A stretch of DNA of 64,000 nt from NCBI GenBank assembly GCA_038214535.1, contig JBBQRS010000002.1:34222-98221 (forward strand). Reading direction: 5' to 3'. Origin of the DNA: JBBQRS01 sp038214535. Lineage in GTDB: Bacteria > Chloroflexota > Anaerolineae > CG2-30-64-16. A program made the translations under genes and the position numbers. The notes under the pieces are model-generated. The model did no database searches. It was given only the letters and a program-made list of their open reading frames with translations, and was not told the origin of the DNA. This document shows, piece after piece, positions 41,877 through 50,382 of the stretch; position 1 is the stretch's first letter; each line of letters opens with the position of its first letter.

Positions 41877-41995
41877 GATTTTTCTCCTTGAGTTGCGCGT
41901 GATTGATTATAGCACACAAGCGAAACGGCCCTGATGCCGGATTGTGTGTCTGTTAAACTAAACGCAAGAGCGCGGCAAATGTTTCGCGCGGCTCG

Positions 41996-42826
41996 CTAGA
42001 AAAATGGTCCGACTCGCGCTTCCAGCGCCGCACGCGCCACGCCAATGGCCGCAAGCTCACCCAGCGCGAGCGCGACGCTCCACGTGACGATGGTCAAGCG
42101 GGCCGGCGAACGACGCACGCGTTCCGAGACGCTCTCCAGGAGCAGCAGGTTCACCAACGTCGCCAGCGCCACGACGGCCAGACCGCTCGCCACCGCGAGC
42201 GGATAGAGCAGCAGGGGCCGGGCGCTGCTGACGATCGTGATGACCAGCGCGCCGCCGGCCAGCAACCAGAGCAAGTCGGGGATATGCTCCACGGTGGGCG
42301 TCTCTGCCGGGCGCGCGCGGAGCGAACGATTCACGAGCGGCAGCATGATCGCGGCCAATGCGATGCCCTGCGCCGTCCCGGTGACCAGGCGCAATGCGTT
42401 GCGCGGCTCATAAAGATGCGGCGCGCCCGGAAACAGCGTGAGCCACGAATTGAAACCGTCAATGGCCCAGACGGCGACAAACAGGCCAAACAGGAAGAGA
42501 TAGGGTCGCGTGGGGAGCCGCCCTGCCTTGAAGCGTCCGCGCAAGCTCAACACGCCGAGCGCGGTCAGCGCGCCCAGGTAGCTGCCGCTGCACCGGGCGC
42601 ACAGCGGCAGGGGCCGTCCGGCAACGATGATCGTGCGTTCGGGGATGCGGTGGCACACGGCGAAGGCCGCGTGGTCAGCCTTGTCCAGCAGGCTGTGCGG
42701 CGGCAGGGCGAGCAGGCCGACGATAAGCGCCAGCGCGCTGGCCGCCGGCAGCCATCGGATTGCAATGGACAATAACCGATTGGGTTGTTGTGTTTGTGTC
42801 TTGCCGGGCTGCTCCAACGTATCCAT
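41996..42826 (-). CDS. DUF2085 membrane protein
   Basis: 276 residues. The central feature is FAVCHRIPERTIIVAG...PLCARCSGSYLGAL near residues 55-90: a histidine and three cysteines next to transmembrane helices, typical of DUF2085 and suggestive of a metal or redox site. About seven helices follow. The family is uncharacterised. It is the first gene on the minus strand after the palindrome-rich 42.8 kb gap. ATG 42826 is the only plausible start. Confidence 0.85.
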   Translation of the reverse strand: MDTLEQPGKTQTQQPNRLLSIAIRWLPAASALALIVGLLALPPHSLLDKADHAAFAVCHRIPERTIIVAGRPLPLCARCSGSYLGALTALGVLSLRGRFKAGRLPTRPYLFLFGLFVAVWAIDGFNSWLTLFPGAPHLYEPRNALRLVTGTAQGIALAAIMLPLVNRSLRARPAETPTVEHIPDLLWLLAGGALVITIVSSARPLLLYPLAVASGLAVVALATLVNLLLLESVSERVRRSPARLTIVTWSVALALGELAAIGVARAALEARVGPFF

Positions 42827-42895
42827 GATGTCGTCATTATACGTTACACCTGAAGCCTTGCGCCAGAGATCAGGAATATCGAATGGTGATCAGCC

Positions 42896-42925
42896 TGTGC
42901 ATAACTATGGCTCCGCTGTGGATAA
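42896..42925. other. Two phased DnaA-box-like sites
   Basis: TGTGCATAA (42896-42904, one mismatch) and TGTGGATAA (42917-42925, perfect) lie in the same orientation, 21 bases apart or two helical turns. They are upstream of the small gene at 43033. No dnaA or other origin gene is nearby, so an oriC is unlikely; DnaA regulation of the small gene is possible. Confidence 0.3.
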
Positions 42926-42997
42926 GTGTGTGTAACTTACGTTGTGAACTCTTAATCTTTGAGAGTGTGGTGGCTAAAGAGCGGCTGCTTTTGCGCT

Positions 42998-43026
42998 TTG
43001 CAGGCGTTACAAATTGTCGTTATACT
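42998..43026 (+). promoter_or_regulatory. Promoter implying a leaderless small mRNA
   Basis: TTGCAG (42998-43003) and TATACT (43021-43026) with a 17-base spacer. The expected start of transcription coincides with ATG 43033 within a base or two, so the message would be leaderless. Confidence 0.5.
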
Positions 43027-43032
43027 GGTTCT

Positions 43033-43230
43033 ATGAAAGAATCAATGGGTGATTGGGAGCGTCTTGATCGGCTTGAAGATGAAGATATTGACCTGAGTGA
43101 TATCCCCGAAATCACCCCGGAGATGTTCGCCAGATCAGTGATGAGGCGTGACCTGAAGATCCTCAATCGCCGGGCGGATTATTTGAATGAGGAAGCGACG
43201 GATGCGCTAGACTATCAGGTCCCGTCATGA
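43033..43230 (+). CDS. Small BrnA/antitoxin-like protein without visible toxin
   Basis: 65 residues, charged. The segment DEDIDLSDIPEITPEMFARS and the following basic VMRRDLK resemble the N-terminal recognition end of BrnA-type and related antitoxins, where an acidic stretch precedes a DNA-binding fold. No BrnT-like toxin is adjacent; neighbours are on the opposite strand. No ribosome site lies before ATG 43033; the promoter just upstream suggests leaderless translation. The alternative ATG 43045 also lacks one. It could be a solitary antitoxin or a short transcriptional regulator. Confidence 0.65.
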   Translation: MKESMGDWERLDRLEDEDIDLSDIPEITPEMFARSVMRRDLKILNRRADYLNEEATDALDYQVPS

Positions 43231-43236
43231 AACAGA

Positions 43237-43276
43237 GCGAGGTCTATCGGCGGTTTAGCCGCCCGATAGACCTCGC
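43237..43276. terminator. Bidirectional terminator between the small gene and metG
   Basis: GCGAGGTCTATCGGCGG pairs with CCGCCCGATAGACCTCGC (17 bp) around TTTAG. On the plus strand GTGTTTTATTTTC follows. It lies between two convergent genes. Confidence 0.85.
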
Positions 43277-43310
43277 GTATTGTGTTTTATTTTCTTCAGT
43301 CCGTGTCGCC

Positions 43311-45074
43311 TCACCCCGCGCCGGCGGCCATCCGTTCCACTTCTTCTTCGGCCACGGTTGGCTCCAGCTTGACGAACAAAGGTCCGGGCTGGCGTAGCGC
43401 CTGCCCTGGCTTGAGGTCGCTTGGCTCCCAGCGGCCCGTTGCGTTCTCATCGTCATAACGCAGCGCGATATGGCTGCGCTCAGACTCCGCCAGCTCGTCC
43501 ATGTAAAGCCGCCCGAACAGGTCACCGTCGTAGCCGAGATACGCGTGCAACTGCTGGCAGGTGAAGGGCAGGAACGGCGCGAGGAGCACCTTCAGGCTGT
43601 CAATCACCTTCAGCGCTACGAAGATCGCAGTCGCGGCCGTCTGCGGATCTGTCTTGATGCTCTGCCACGGCTCCTTGAGGTTCAGGTAGCGGTTCGCCTC
43701 GCGCGCCAGGTTCATCGCGGCCTCGAGGGCGGCTTTGATCTTGACGGCATCGAGCAGCGCCGTCACCTTTTCGAAGGTCGGCTCGATCTGGTCCAGCAGC
43801 GCGCGGTCGTCGTCGTCCAGCGGGCCGGGTTCGGGAACTTTGCCGTCGAACCGCTTGTAGGCGAAGCCCAGGACGCGGTTCGCCAGGTTGCCCCAGGTGG
43901 ACACCAGCTCTTCGTTGTTGCGCCGGACGAACTCCTCCCAGGTGAAGTTGACGTCGGACGTTTCGGGTGCGTTCGCGGTGAGGGCGTAGCGCCACGGGTC
44001 GGGGTCGTAACGCTCCAGCGCGTCGCGCATCCCGATCATCCAGCGGCGGCTCTTGCTCAGCTTGCGGCCTTCGACGTTGAGATACTCGTTGGCGGGCACG
44101 TCGTAGGGCAGGTTCAGCGCCTCGTCGTAACCGATCAGCATCCCCGGCCAGATGATCGTGTGAAATTCGATGTTGTCCTTGCCGATGAAGTAATAGCTGC
44201 GCGCCAACGGGTCATTCCACCAGGCGCGCCACGCCTCGGGGTCGCCGGTGATCGCGGCCCACTCCTTGCTCGCGGCAAGGTAGCCGATCACCGCGTCATA
44301 CCAGACGTAGATGCGCTTGTCCTCGTAGCCCGGCACGGGGATGGTGATGCCCCACTGGATGTCGCGGGTGATGGGCCGGCCGTGAAGCTCGTGGCTTTCC
44401 AGCCGGGCGCGTGTCGGGTTCATCACGTTGGGCCGCCAGTGTTCCTTGTCCCCATCGTTGAGCCAATCGAGCAGCGGCTCGTTGAGCTTGCCCAGGTCGA
44501 GGAAGAAATGCTCGGTGGAGCGCACCTCGATGTGCGAGCCGCCGCAATAGCTGCATCGCGGGTTGATGAGCTGGATCGCGTCGTAGGTCCGCCCGCAGTG
44601 GTCGCACTGGTCGCCGCGCGCGCCGTCGTGGCTGCAATAAGGGCACGTCCCCTCGACGTAACGGTCGGCCAGCCAGCGGGCGCAATCCACGCAATAGAGC
44701 TGATCCATGGCGTCTTTGTAGACATAACCATATTCCAGGTGCGTCTTGAAGAGGTCCTGCGTCACGGCCCAGTGGTTCTCGGTATCCGTCTCGGTGAACA
44801 GGTCGAAGCTGACGCCAAGCCGCATCAGCGCCTCCGTGTTGCGCGGATGATAGCGATCCACCACTTCCCGCGGTGTGATGCCCTCTTCCTCCGCGCGCAC
44901 GGTGATGGGCGTGCCGTGTGTGTCGGAACCGGAGACCATCAGCACGTCGTTCCCGCGCAACCGGTGATAGCGCGCGAAGATGTCGGATGGGAGATATGCG
45001 CCGGCGATGTGGCCGATGTGCATGTCGCCATTGCAATAGGGCCAGGCGACTGAAACCAGGATTTTTTCGGGCAT
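43311..45074 (-). CDS. metG: Methionine-tRNA ligase
   Basis: 587 residues, class I aminoacyl-tRNA synthetase. The HIGH-type motif is in [17 protein letters not shown]. Four Cx2C zinc pairs (CVDC, CPYC, CDHC, CSYC, about 128-175) place it in the two-knuckle subgroup. KLSKSRRW matches KMSKS. The anticodon-binding domain follows. There is no C-terminal tRNA-binding (EMAP-like) domain. ATG 45074 has AAGGAG seven bases upstream; the frame before it is a translated octamer repeat and not real. It lies just downstream of the low-complexity repeat at 45117-45269. Confidence 0.95.
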   Translation of the reverse strand: MPEKILVSVAWPYCNGDMHIGHIAGAYLPSDIFARYHRLRGNDVLMVSGSDTHGTPITVRAEEEGITPREVVDRYHPRNTEALMRLGVSFDLFTETDTENHWAVTQDLFKTHLEYGYVYKDAMDQLYCVDCARWLADRYVEGTCPYCSHDGARGDQCDHCGRTYDAIQLINPRCSYCGGSHIEVRSTEHFFLDLGKLNEPLLDWLNDGDKEHWRPNVMNPTRARLESHELHGRPITRDIQWGITIPVPGYEDKRIYVWYDAVIGYLAASKEWAAITGDPEAWRAWWNDPLARSYYFIGKDNIEFHTIIWPGMLIGYDEALNLPYDVPANEYLNVEGRKLSKSRRWMIGMRDALERYDPDPWRYALTANAPETSDVNFTWEEFVRRNNEELVSTWGNLANRVLGFAYKRFDGKVPEPGPLDDDDRALLDQIEPTFEKVTALLDAVKIKAALEAAMNLAREANRYLNLKEPWQSIKTDPQTAATAIFVALKVIDSLKVLLAPFLPFTCQQLHAYLGYDGDLFGRLYMDELAESERSHIALRYDDENATGRWEPSDLKPGQALRQPGPLFVKLEPTVAEEEVERMAAGAG

Positions 45075-45116
45075 GGAGCAACTCCTTCTCTTCGGGTGCA
45101 TTGTACCATAACTGGG

Positions 45117-45269
45117 CAAGGAGACAGGGAAACAGGGAAGCAAGTAGACAAGGAAACACGGAAACACGGAGACAAGGAGACAAGGTCTCTCCATCTCTCC
45201 TTGTATAATTGTTCCTTGTTTCCTTCCCTCCCTACCTGCCTCCTTGTCTACTTATCTACTTGTCTACTG
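45117..45269. repeat. Octamer tandem repeats, two facing blocks (copy 1)
   Basis: 45117-45185 is a run of 8-base units of the type CARGNARA: CAAGGAGA, CAGGGAAA, CAGGGAAG, CAAGTAGA, CAAGGAAA, CACGGAAA, CACGGAGA, CAAGGAGA. 45199-45269 is the reverse complement type (TCCTTGTT, TACTTGTC...). Together they make a purine-rich strand facing a pyrimidine-rich strand, and could form a long hairpin. Both the metG and amidase genes flank it, so it lies in a divergent promoter region. No gene is seen. Confidence 0.75.
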
Positions 45270-45308
45270 ATATAGTATGATGGGGGCAGAAGCTTTCACG
45301 GAGTTGCT

Positions 45309-46013
45309 ATGCGTCTCAAGACGCTTCGTTGGATCCAACGCTCGTTCCTGTTCATCATCCTGATCGCCGTGGCGGTGGGCGGATGGTCTGCCTATCAGTC
45401 GGTCCAGGCCGGTGAGGGGCCGGCGTTCCTGCAATCGCTGATCGGCGCGCAGCCGTTGCAGGGGATGCGCGTGGGGATCGTCGCCGGGCACAGCGGCAAC
45501 GATTCGGGGGCCGTCTGCCCGGACGGGCTGACCGAGGCGGAGGTCAATATGGCGATTGCGCAGGCCGTCATCACTCGACTCGAGGCCCGCGGCATCACCG
45601 CTGATCTTCTGGAAGAGTTCGACGACCGCCTGAAGGGGTATCGCGCGGACGCTTTCGTCTCTATCCATGCCGACTCGTGTATGGTAGATTTCAGCGGCTT
45701 CAAGGTCGCCAGTCTCGAAGGTGGCAGCGCCGCCTCCGAGCAGCTTGCGAACTGCCTCTGGGATCGTTACGAAGCTGCCACCGATCTGGCCCGCCACCCC
45801 AGCACGATCACCTACGATATGACTCGGTATCACGCCTTCCGTGAGATTGCATCGTCCACCCCTGCGGCTATCATCGAGACCGGTTTCCTGCGCACAGACC
45901 GCGAGCTTCTGACAGAGGAGACGGATCGCGCGGCGCAAGGGATCGTGGACGGCATCGAGTGTTTCATCAACCCCGTGAATCCGACACCCGAACCAGAGGA
46001 GCCTGCCGAATGA
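45309..46013 (+). CDS. N-acetylmuramoyl-L-alanine amidase (Amidase_3)
   Basis: 234 residues. N-terminal membrane anchor (about 13-28, FLFIILIAVAVGGWSAY), then an Amidase_3 domain with zinc ligands H61 (VAGHSGND), E76 (GLTEAEVN) and H120 (SIHADS), and catalytic E190 (AAIIETGFL). It cleaves the amide between MurNAc and the stem peptide of peptidoglycan and would act outside the membrane. CGGAG precedes ATG 45309. A proline-glutamate tail ends the protein. Its stop overlaps the start of the next gene (ATGA), suggesting translational coupling to a methyltransferase-like protein. Confidence 0.92.
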   Translation: MRLKTLRWIQRSFLFIILIAVAVGGWSAYQSVQAGEGPAFLQSLIGAQPLQGMRVGIVAGHSGNDSGAVCPDGLTEAEVNMAIAQAVITRLEARGITADLLEEFDDRLKGYRADAFVSIHADSCMVDFSGFKVASLEGGSAASEQLANCLWDRYEAATDLARHPSTITYDMTRYHAFREIASSTPAAIIETGFLRTDRELLTEETDRAAQGIVDGIECFINPVNPTPEPEEPAE

Positions 46014-47011
46014 ACTCATCCGAACGCGTCGCCGCCCGATTGCAGGGCCAGCCGGTGGATCGCCCGCCGAATTTCGATATTATGATGCAGTTCGCCGCGC
46101 ACTATATCCACGAGCCGTTGAGCCGTTATTACCAGGATTATCGCGTGTTGTGCGCAGCCAACTTCGCCGTGCAAGAGGCGTTCTCGCTGGACATCCTGCA
46201 AGCGATCTCCGACCCATACCGCGAGGCGGCGGATTTCGGCGCGGTGATCGAGTATCCGCACGATAGCCTGTTGTTGTGCAAGCGGTCCCTGCTGGTCGAG
46301 CCGGAGGATTTGCAGAAGTTGGGCCGGCCTGCCCCCGCGTCTGGCGGACGGATGACCGACCGGCTGGAGGCCGTCCGGCTGTTTCGAGAGCAAGCGGGCG
46401 GGCAGGTCCCCGTGATGGGATGGGTGGAGGGCGCGCTGGCCGAGGCTGCCAACCTGCGTGGCGTCTCGACGCTGATGACCGATCTCGTGGATCGGCCCGA
46501 ATGGGTGACCGACCTGCTGGAGCACGTCGTCGAGGTGGAAATCGCCTTCGCCCGGGCGCAGGTGAGTGCGGGTGCAGACATCATCGGACTGGGCGACGCC
46601 GTGGCCTCGCAGATTTCGCGGCGCGCATATCGCCGGTTTGCCCTGCCCTATGAGCAGCGCATCTTCGCCGCCGTGCATGAGATGGGCGCGCTGGCCCGCC
46701 TGCACATCTGCGGCGACACGACGCACATCCTGGCCGACGTGGCCGAGACTGGCGCAGACATCATTGATATAGACTGGAAAGTAGATATGGGCCGCGCTGC
46801 GGCGGCGTTTGGCCCGAACCAGTCGGTGTGCGGCAACCAGGACCCCGTCGCCGTGATGCTGCAAGGCACGCCGGAGCTGGTCCGCGCGGCGACCGTGGCG
46901 TGCATGGACGCGGGCGGGCCGCGCAGTATCAGCACCGCGGGCTGCGAAATCCCGGATGGCACGCCGCATGAGAACCTGTTTGCGCAGGCGGAGGCTCTGG
47001 CGGGGAGGTAG
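46010..47011 (+). CDS. URO-D/MtaA-family corrinoid methyltransferase-like protein
   Basis: 333 residues of the uroporphyrinogen decarboxylase superfamily. Instead of the heme-precursor site it has the MtaA/MtbA-type zinc motif: H-x-C in RLHICGDTTHIL and a later Cys in TAGCEIPDGTP. Such proteins move methyl groups from a corrinoid protein to a thiol such as CoM, or carry out methanol, methylamine or glycine betaine metabolism. No corrinoid protein is adjacent. Start ATG 46010 overlaps the amidase stop; AGAGGAG lies upstream. The stop sits at the edge of an octamer repeat. Uroporphyrinogen decarboxylase itself is less likely. Confidence 0.82.
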   Translation: MNSSERVAARLQGQPVDRPPNFDIMMQFAAHYIHEPLSRYYQDYRVLCAANFAVQEAFSLDILQAISDPYREAADFGAVIEYPHDSLLLCKRSLLVEPEDLQKLGRPAPASGGRMTDRLEAVRLFREQAGGQVPVMGWVEGALAEAANLRGVSTLMTDLVDRPEWVTDLLEHVVEVEIAFARAQVSAGADIIGLGDAVASQISRRAYRRFALPYEQRIFAAVHEMGALARLHICGDTTHILADVAETGADIIDIDWKVDMGRAAAAFGPNQSVCGNQDPVAVMLQGTPELVRAATVACMDAGGPRSISTAGCEIPDGTPHENLFAQAEALAGR

Positions 47012-47012
47012 G

Positions 47013-47127
47013 CAAGGAGACAAGGAAACAAGTAGATAAGTAGACAAGTAACAGGGACACTCGTTCAGGTTAATCCGCCAATCTATCTCCTTGTTCCCTT
47101 GTTCCCTTGTTTCCTTGTCTACTTGCC
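47013..47127. repeat. Octamer tandem repeats, two facing blocks (copy 2)
   Basis: Units CAAGGAGA, CAAGGAAA, CAAGTAGA, TAAGTAGA, CAAGTAAC at 47013-47052, then the complementary type (TCCTTGTT, CCCTTGTT, CCCTTGTT, TCCTTGTC, TACTTGCC) at 47088-47127. It is the same family as 45117-45269. It lies between two convergent genes, and the right block supplies the last codons and TAG stop of the spermidine-synthase-like gene. Confidence 0.75.
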
Positions 47128-48669
47128 CAGGAAATGTTGCAAAACCAACTGATGCACCACCTGTTCGACCGGGGCGCGGTCGTCGGTGAAGATGGGGGTG
47201 TTGGATGGGGGCGTGGCGACCCGCGCTTGCGGGGCGGCGCGGCGGGCCACTTCCGCGAGGAGCGGGTGATCAAAGGCCGGTAAGTTGGCGCGGAAGTCTT
47301 GCAACGTGGTGGGGCGCATGGTCGCGACCACCATCGTGTTGCCGAGCGGTGAGTCGGGCGCGGGTTCATCCACGACGTAGACCGAGGGGAAGACCTGCCC
47401 CATGGTCGCGGCGATGGCGTCCACCAGCCGGTAATCGGTCTGCGTGCGGCCTACGTTGACGACCACCACGCCATCAGGGTTCAGGCGTTGACGGGCCAGA
47501 TCGAAAAACTCGACGGTGGTCAGGTGGAAGGGAATGTAGGGCGGGCGATAGGCGTCCAGCGCGATCACATCATAAGCGTGTGTGCTCTCGCGCAGCCCGC
47601 GCCGTGCGTCTATCGCAGCCGCCGTGAGGTTTGGCTCGTTCATGTTGAAGTAGTCTCGACCGACCTGGATGATCTTCGGGTCGAGTTCAGCCCCGTCAAT
47701 GGGAATCGGGCCGTAGGCGTCGGTGAAGAGTTGAGCCATGGTACCCGCGGCCAGCCCGCCGATGTAGATGCGCTGCACCTGTTCAGGCCCATAGCCCGCC
47801 GGGTTGAATGCCGGAGCTAATGTGAAATAGTCCCAGATGCCGTCGGCCAGCCCGCCCTGGGGCCGATAGACCGAGTGAATGCCTTCGCCTTCGTTGAGCC
47901 GGAGTTGGCGCTCGAACCCGGCGTCAATCACCTGGATGTAGTTATGGGCCGATTCCGTCTCAAAGATGAGGCCGACCGACGGTTTGACCGGTCCGACCGG
48001 CCGCCAGCCTAGCCAGAGGATGAACAGCAGCGCGAACGCCGAAATCAGCGCCGCCCAGGGTCGCCGGAGGCCGGCAAAGCCCAGGATCGCCGTCAGGAGC
48101 AGGGCTGCCGCCAGCACCGCAAAGGTGGCGCGCGTGCCAATGGTCGGGATCAACAGCAGCACCGGCAGGAAGCTGCCCACGATGCTGCCCGCAGTAGAGG
48201 CGGCGTAGATGCGCCCCGACGTGCTCCCGCTTGACGCTACATCGGGCAGCGCCAGCCGGATGGCATAGGGGCTGACGCAGCCGAGCAGGATGACCGGTAC
48301 GGCGAACAGCGCCAGCACCGCGGCCAGGCTGCCTGCCAGCGCCAGCGCGTCGAAGCCGGCCAGCCCATCGGCGGCCAGCCGCAGCACCGGGCGTGAGAGC
48401 GTTGGAATCAGCCCGACGGCGAAAGCGGCGACGGCGATGATGCCCAGCAACACAGCGGGCTGCGGCCACCGGTCGGCGATGCGCCCGCCCAACCAGTAGC
48501 CGACGGCCAGATAGAGCAGGATCAGGCCGATGAGCCCGGCCCAGACGAGCAGCGAGTTGCCGAACCACGGATCCAGCAACCGGGACGCGCTCAATTCGAC
48601 GCCCAGGGTGGTGAACCCGGCGACGATCACCAGGAGATAGAGGTAAATCCGGCCTATGCCGCGTGTCAT
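47119..48669 (-). CDS. Membrane-fused spermidine-synthase-like protein
   Basis: 516 residues. The N-terminal half (about 5-205) has eight helices (VIVAGFTTLGVELSASRLLD at the start). The C-terminal half is a Rossmann-type aminopropyltransferase-like domain: IYIGGLAAGTMAQLFTD (the usual GGG-G dcSAM loop, altered), ELDPKIIQVGRDYFNM, and the aspartate in YDVIALDAYRPPYIP. Several substrate residues differ from true spermidine synthases, so the reaction is uncertain. In Chloroflexota such fusions are common. ATG 48669. The last residues (FLGK) and stop come from the octamer repeat. Confidence 0.82.
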   Translation of the reverse strand: MTRGIGRIYLYLLVIVAGFTTLGVELSASRLLDPWFGNSLLVWAGLIGLILLYLAVGYWLGGRIADRWPQPAVLLGIIAVAAFAVGLIPTLSRPVLRLAADGLAGFDALALAGSLAAVLALFAVPVILLGCVSPYAIRLALPDVASSGSTSGRIYAASTAGSIVGSFLPVLLLIPTIGTRATFAVLAAALLLTAILGFAGLRRPWAALISAFALLFILWLGWRPVGPVKPSVGLIFETESAHNYIQVIDAGFERQLRLNEGEGIHSVYRPQGGLADGIWDYFTLAPAFNPAGYGPEQVQRIYIGGLAAGTMAQLFTDAYGPIPIDGAELDPKIIQVGRDYFNMNEPNLTAAAIDARRGLRESTHAYDVIALDAYRPPYIPFHLTTVEFFDLARQRLNPDGVVVVNVGRTQTDYRLVDAIAATMGQVFPSVYVVDEPAPDSPLGNTMVVATMRPTTLQDFRANLPAFDHPLLAEVARRAAPQARVATPPSNTPIFTDDRAPVEQVVHQLVLQHFLGK

Positions 48670-48714
48670 GGAACCATTATACGTGTACTTTTCGAAACGC
48701 TGGAACGGAGACGT

Positions 48715-49437
48715 ATGAACCCGTCACCGGAAGCGACTTCGCGCGCGTTGTTGCCTGTCTGGGCGCGCTGGGTCATCGGCCTTGGGGTGTTGGTGGGTTT
48801 AACCGGCCTTGTGACGGCGCGCGGCCCGCAGATTATGCAGGCGGTGAGGGACCCAGAAGCGCTTGCCGCGGCCATCCGCGACGCGGGCGCGATGGGCGCA
48901 GTGTTCATGGTCGGGTTGCAGGTGCTCCAGGTTGTCGTTGCGCCCATTCCGGGGCAGGTCATCAACTTTGCCGCCGGATACGTCTACGGCTTTCCGATCG
49001 GCTTCCTCCTGAGCTGGATCGGGACGACGCTGGGGGCGGCGCTGGCGATGATGCTCGCGCGGTTCATCGGCCGGCCCGTCGTAGAACGGTTGGCGTCGCC
49101 CAGGTTTCTTGCGCGCGCCGACCGGTTAATGGCCGAAAAGGGGTTGCTTTTCTTCTTCGTTCTCTTTGTGCTTCCGTTCTTGCCTGATGATGCCATTTGT
49201 CTGGTGGCCGGGTTGACGCCTCTGCCGTTGTCGGCGTTGATCCTGGCCGCTGCCGTCGGGCGAACGCCGGCGTTGGCGGTTTCCGTCTGGTTAGGCGCGA
49301 ACGCCGGGGTCATCCCAGGCCCGCTCTTGATCGGGATAGGCATCGTTGGTGTGATTCTGATGGTGATCGTCTGGCGTTATGGCGAGCAGATTGAGACGAT
49401 CTTGCTGGAGTTTGTCGCGCGCTTCGAGGGGTTATGA
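48715..49437 (+). CDS. TVP38/TMEM64-family membrane protein
   Basis: 240 residues with five to six hydrophobic helices and the family pattern VVVAPIPGQVINFAAGYVYG, with the later FLPFLPDDAICLVAGLTPL segment. TVP38/DedA-related proteins are putative lipid scramblases or flippases in the membrane. The start ATG 48715 has GGAG upstream. The stop overlaps the start of a zinc-ribbon gene (TTATGA), implying coupled translation. Confidence 0.9.
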   Translation: MNPSPEATSRALLPVWARWVIGLGVLVGLTGLVTARGPQIMQAVRDPEALAAAIRDAGAMGAVFMVGLQVLQVVVAPIPGQVINFAAGYVYGFPIGFLLSWIGTTLGAALAMMLARFIGRPVVERLASPRFLARADRLMAEKGLLFFFVLFVLPFLPDDAICLVAGLTPLPLSALILAAAVGRTPALAVSVWLGANAGVIPGPLLIGIGIVGVILMVIVWRYGEQIETILLEFVARFEGL

Positions 49438-49610
49438 TGCGCGCCGATCAGGCATCTGCAGCAGATGCGCTGCCGGGAGGATCGGTTGACGCCGCGCCGG
49501 ATGCGGATGATGATGGCGTGTGTTGGGTTTGTGGCGCGCCGGTCATCAAACGCCACTGCAAGATCGTTTGTCCGCGCTGCGGTTTTATGCGGGATTGCAG
49601 CGATCCCTAA
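49434..49610 (+). CDS. 58-residue zinc-ribbon protein
   Basis: A short frame missed by length cut-offs. It begins ATGATG at 49434, overlapping the TVP38 stop. After an acidic, disordered N-terminus it has CWVCGAP, then HCKIVCPRCGFMRDCSDP: two CxxC pairs plus two extra cysteines, a compact zinc ribbon. The C-terminal CPRCGFMRDCSDP pattern recurs in small proteins of Chloroflexota and archaea by my recollection. No activity is known; nucleic acid or protein binding is inferred. The downstream nitroreductase has its own promoter. Confidence 0.75.
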   Translation: MMRADQASAADALPGGSVDAAPDADDDGVCWVCGAPVIKRHCKIVCPRCGFMRDCSDP

Positions 49611-49645
49611 GTTTTGAGATTCGTTACACCGCCGCTGCAAAATTG

Positions 49646-49654
49646 TGGTATAAT
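49646..49654 (+). promoter_or_regulatory. Extended -10 promoter of the nitroreductase gene
   Basis: TGGTATAAT, an extended -10 with a perfect hexamer (TATAAT at 49649-49654). No good -35 is seen. It gives a leader of about 38 bases before ATG 49698. Confidence 0.55.
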
Positions 49655-49697
49655 TCACAGCGCGAGGTCCGTCTTCGGGGAGACAAGGAGGTGTCCC

Positions 49698-50213
49698 ATG
49701 GAATTTGCAGACTTGATCAAGGCGCGTCGGTCCGTCCGGGGATTCACGGATCAGGTTGTGGAGAGCGAGAAACTGAGCGCAATCCTGCGCGCCACGTCGT
49801 TAGCCCCCTCAGCAGGCAACCTGCAAGCGTGTGAGATATACCACGTCACGGCGCCCAGGGTCCGCGCCGCATTGGCCCAGGCCGCGAACCAGCCCTTTAT
49901 CGCACAAGCTTCGCTTTGTCTGGTGTTCGTGACCAACCCCGGTCGTTCGGCGCGCAAATATGGCGCGCGTGGGCATGAATTATACGCCTTGCAAGACGCC
50001 ACCATCGCCGCCACCTATGCCATGCTGACGATCGCCGACCTGGGGCTGGCGACGGTATGGGTCGGCGCATTCGATGACGACAAGGTTGCCAGCGCAATCG
50101 GCGCGCCCGCCGACTGGCGACCGGTCGCCATCTTGCCGATCGGCTATGGCTCGGAAGCGCCGGGGCCGGTCGAGCGAAGGCCGCTTGATGAGATGGTGCA
50201 TGGAATCGCGTAG
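49698..50213 (+). CDS. Nitroreductase-family FMN protein
   Basis: 171 residues, compact nitroreductase fold. KARRSVRGFTDQVV and the FMN contact APSAGNLQACE are diagnostic, and the dimer-interface helices with ALQDATIAATYAMLTIADLGLATVWVGAFD follow. The C-terminal PIGYGSEAP is the usual FMN-phosphate region. It would reduce flavin-linked substrates such as nitro compounds or quinones with NAD(P)H. It is at the short end of the family. The start is set by AAGGAGGTG upstream of ATG 49698. Confidence 0.93.
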   Translation: MEFADLIKARRSVRGFTDQVVESEKLSAILRATSLAPSAGNLQACEIYHVTAPRVRAALAQAANQPFIAQASLCLVFVTNPGRSARKYGARGHELYALQDATIAATYAMLTIADLGLATVWVGAFDDDKVASAIGAPADWRPVAILPIGYGSEAPGPVERRPLDEMVHGIA

Positions 50214-50227
50214 GCTATAAAAACACG

Positions 50228-50259
50228 AATGCCGGGGTGTGCTGGCTACCCCGGCATTC
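50228..50259 (-). terminator. Terminator for the comEA-like gene
   Basis: GAATGCCGGGGT pairs with ACCCCGGCATTC around a 9-base loop. On the minus strand a T-run (GTGTTTTTA) follows. The gap 50260-50382 shows no gene. It lies only 14 bases past the nitroreductase stop and may serve both genes. Confidence 0.7.
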
Positions 50260-50382
50260 GCGCGCAAAGGAGGAGGAAGAATCTAACTCCATCATAAATG
50301 GAAAAGTGATTCGCACCAGTGATCGGGATTACGATTTCGGTGATATAAATTGGATGAATGTACGCGCTTAATGCGCCGCCAT

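Noticed and set aside
42896..42925. Chromosome replication origin
   Set aside because: Only two DnaA-box-like sites, no dnaA, dnaN or parAB gene and no strand switch typical of oriC. Kept only as possible DnaA sites.
43470..45053. A 527-codon open frame on the plus strand opposite metG
   Set aside because: It is the antisense shadow of metG, whose HIGH, zinc and KLSKS motifs are intact. The plus-strand translation has no family motif and is typical of GC-rich antisense frames.
45075..45194. Extended N-terminus of MetG from 45194
   Set aside because: The extension is a translation of octamer repeats; AAGGAG lies directly before ATG 45074.
45117..45269. CRISPR array
   Set aside because: Units are 8 bases, without unique spacers and with inverted blocks. 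No cas genes in the window.
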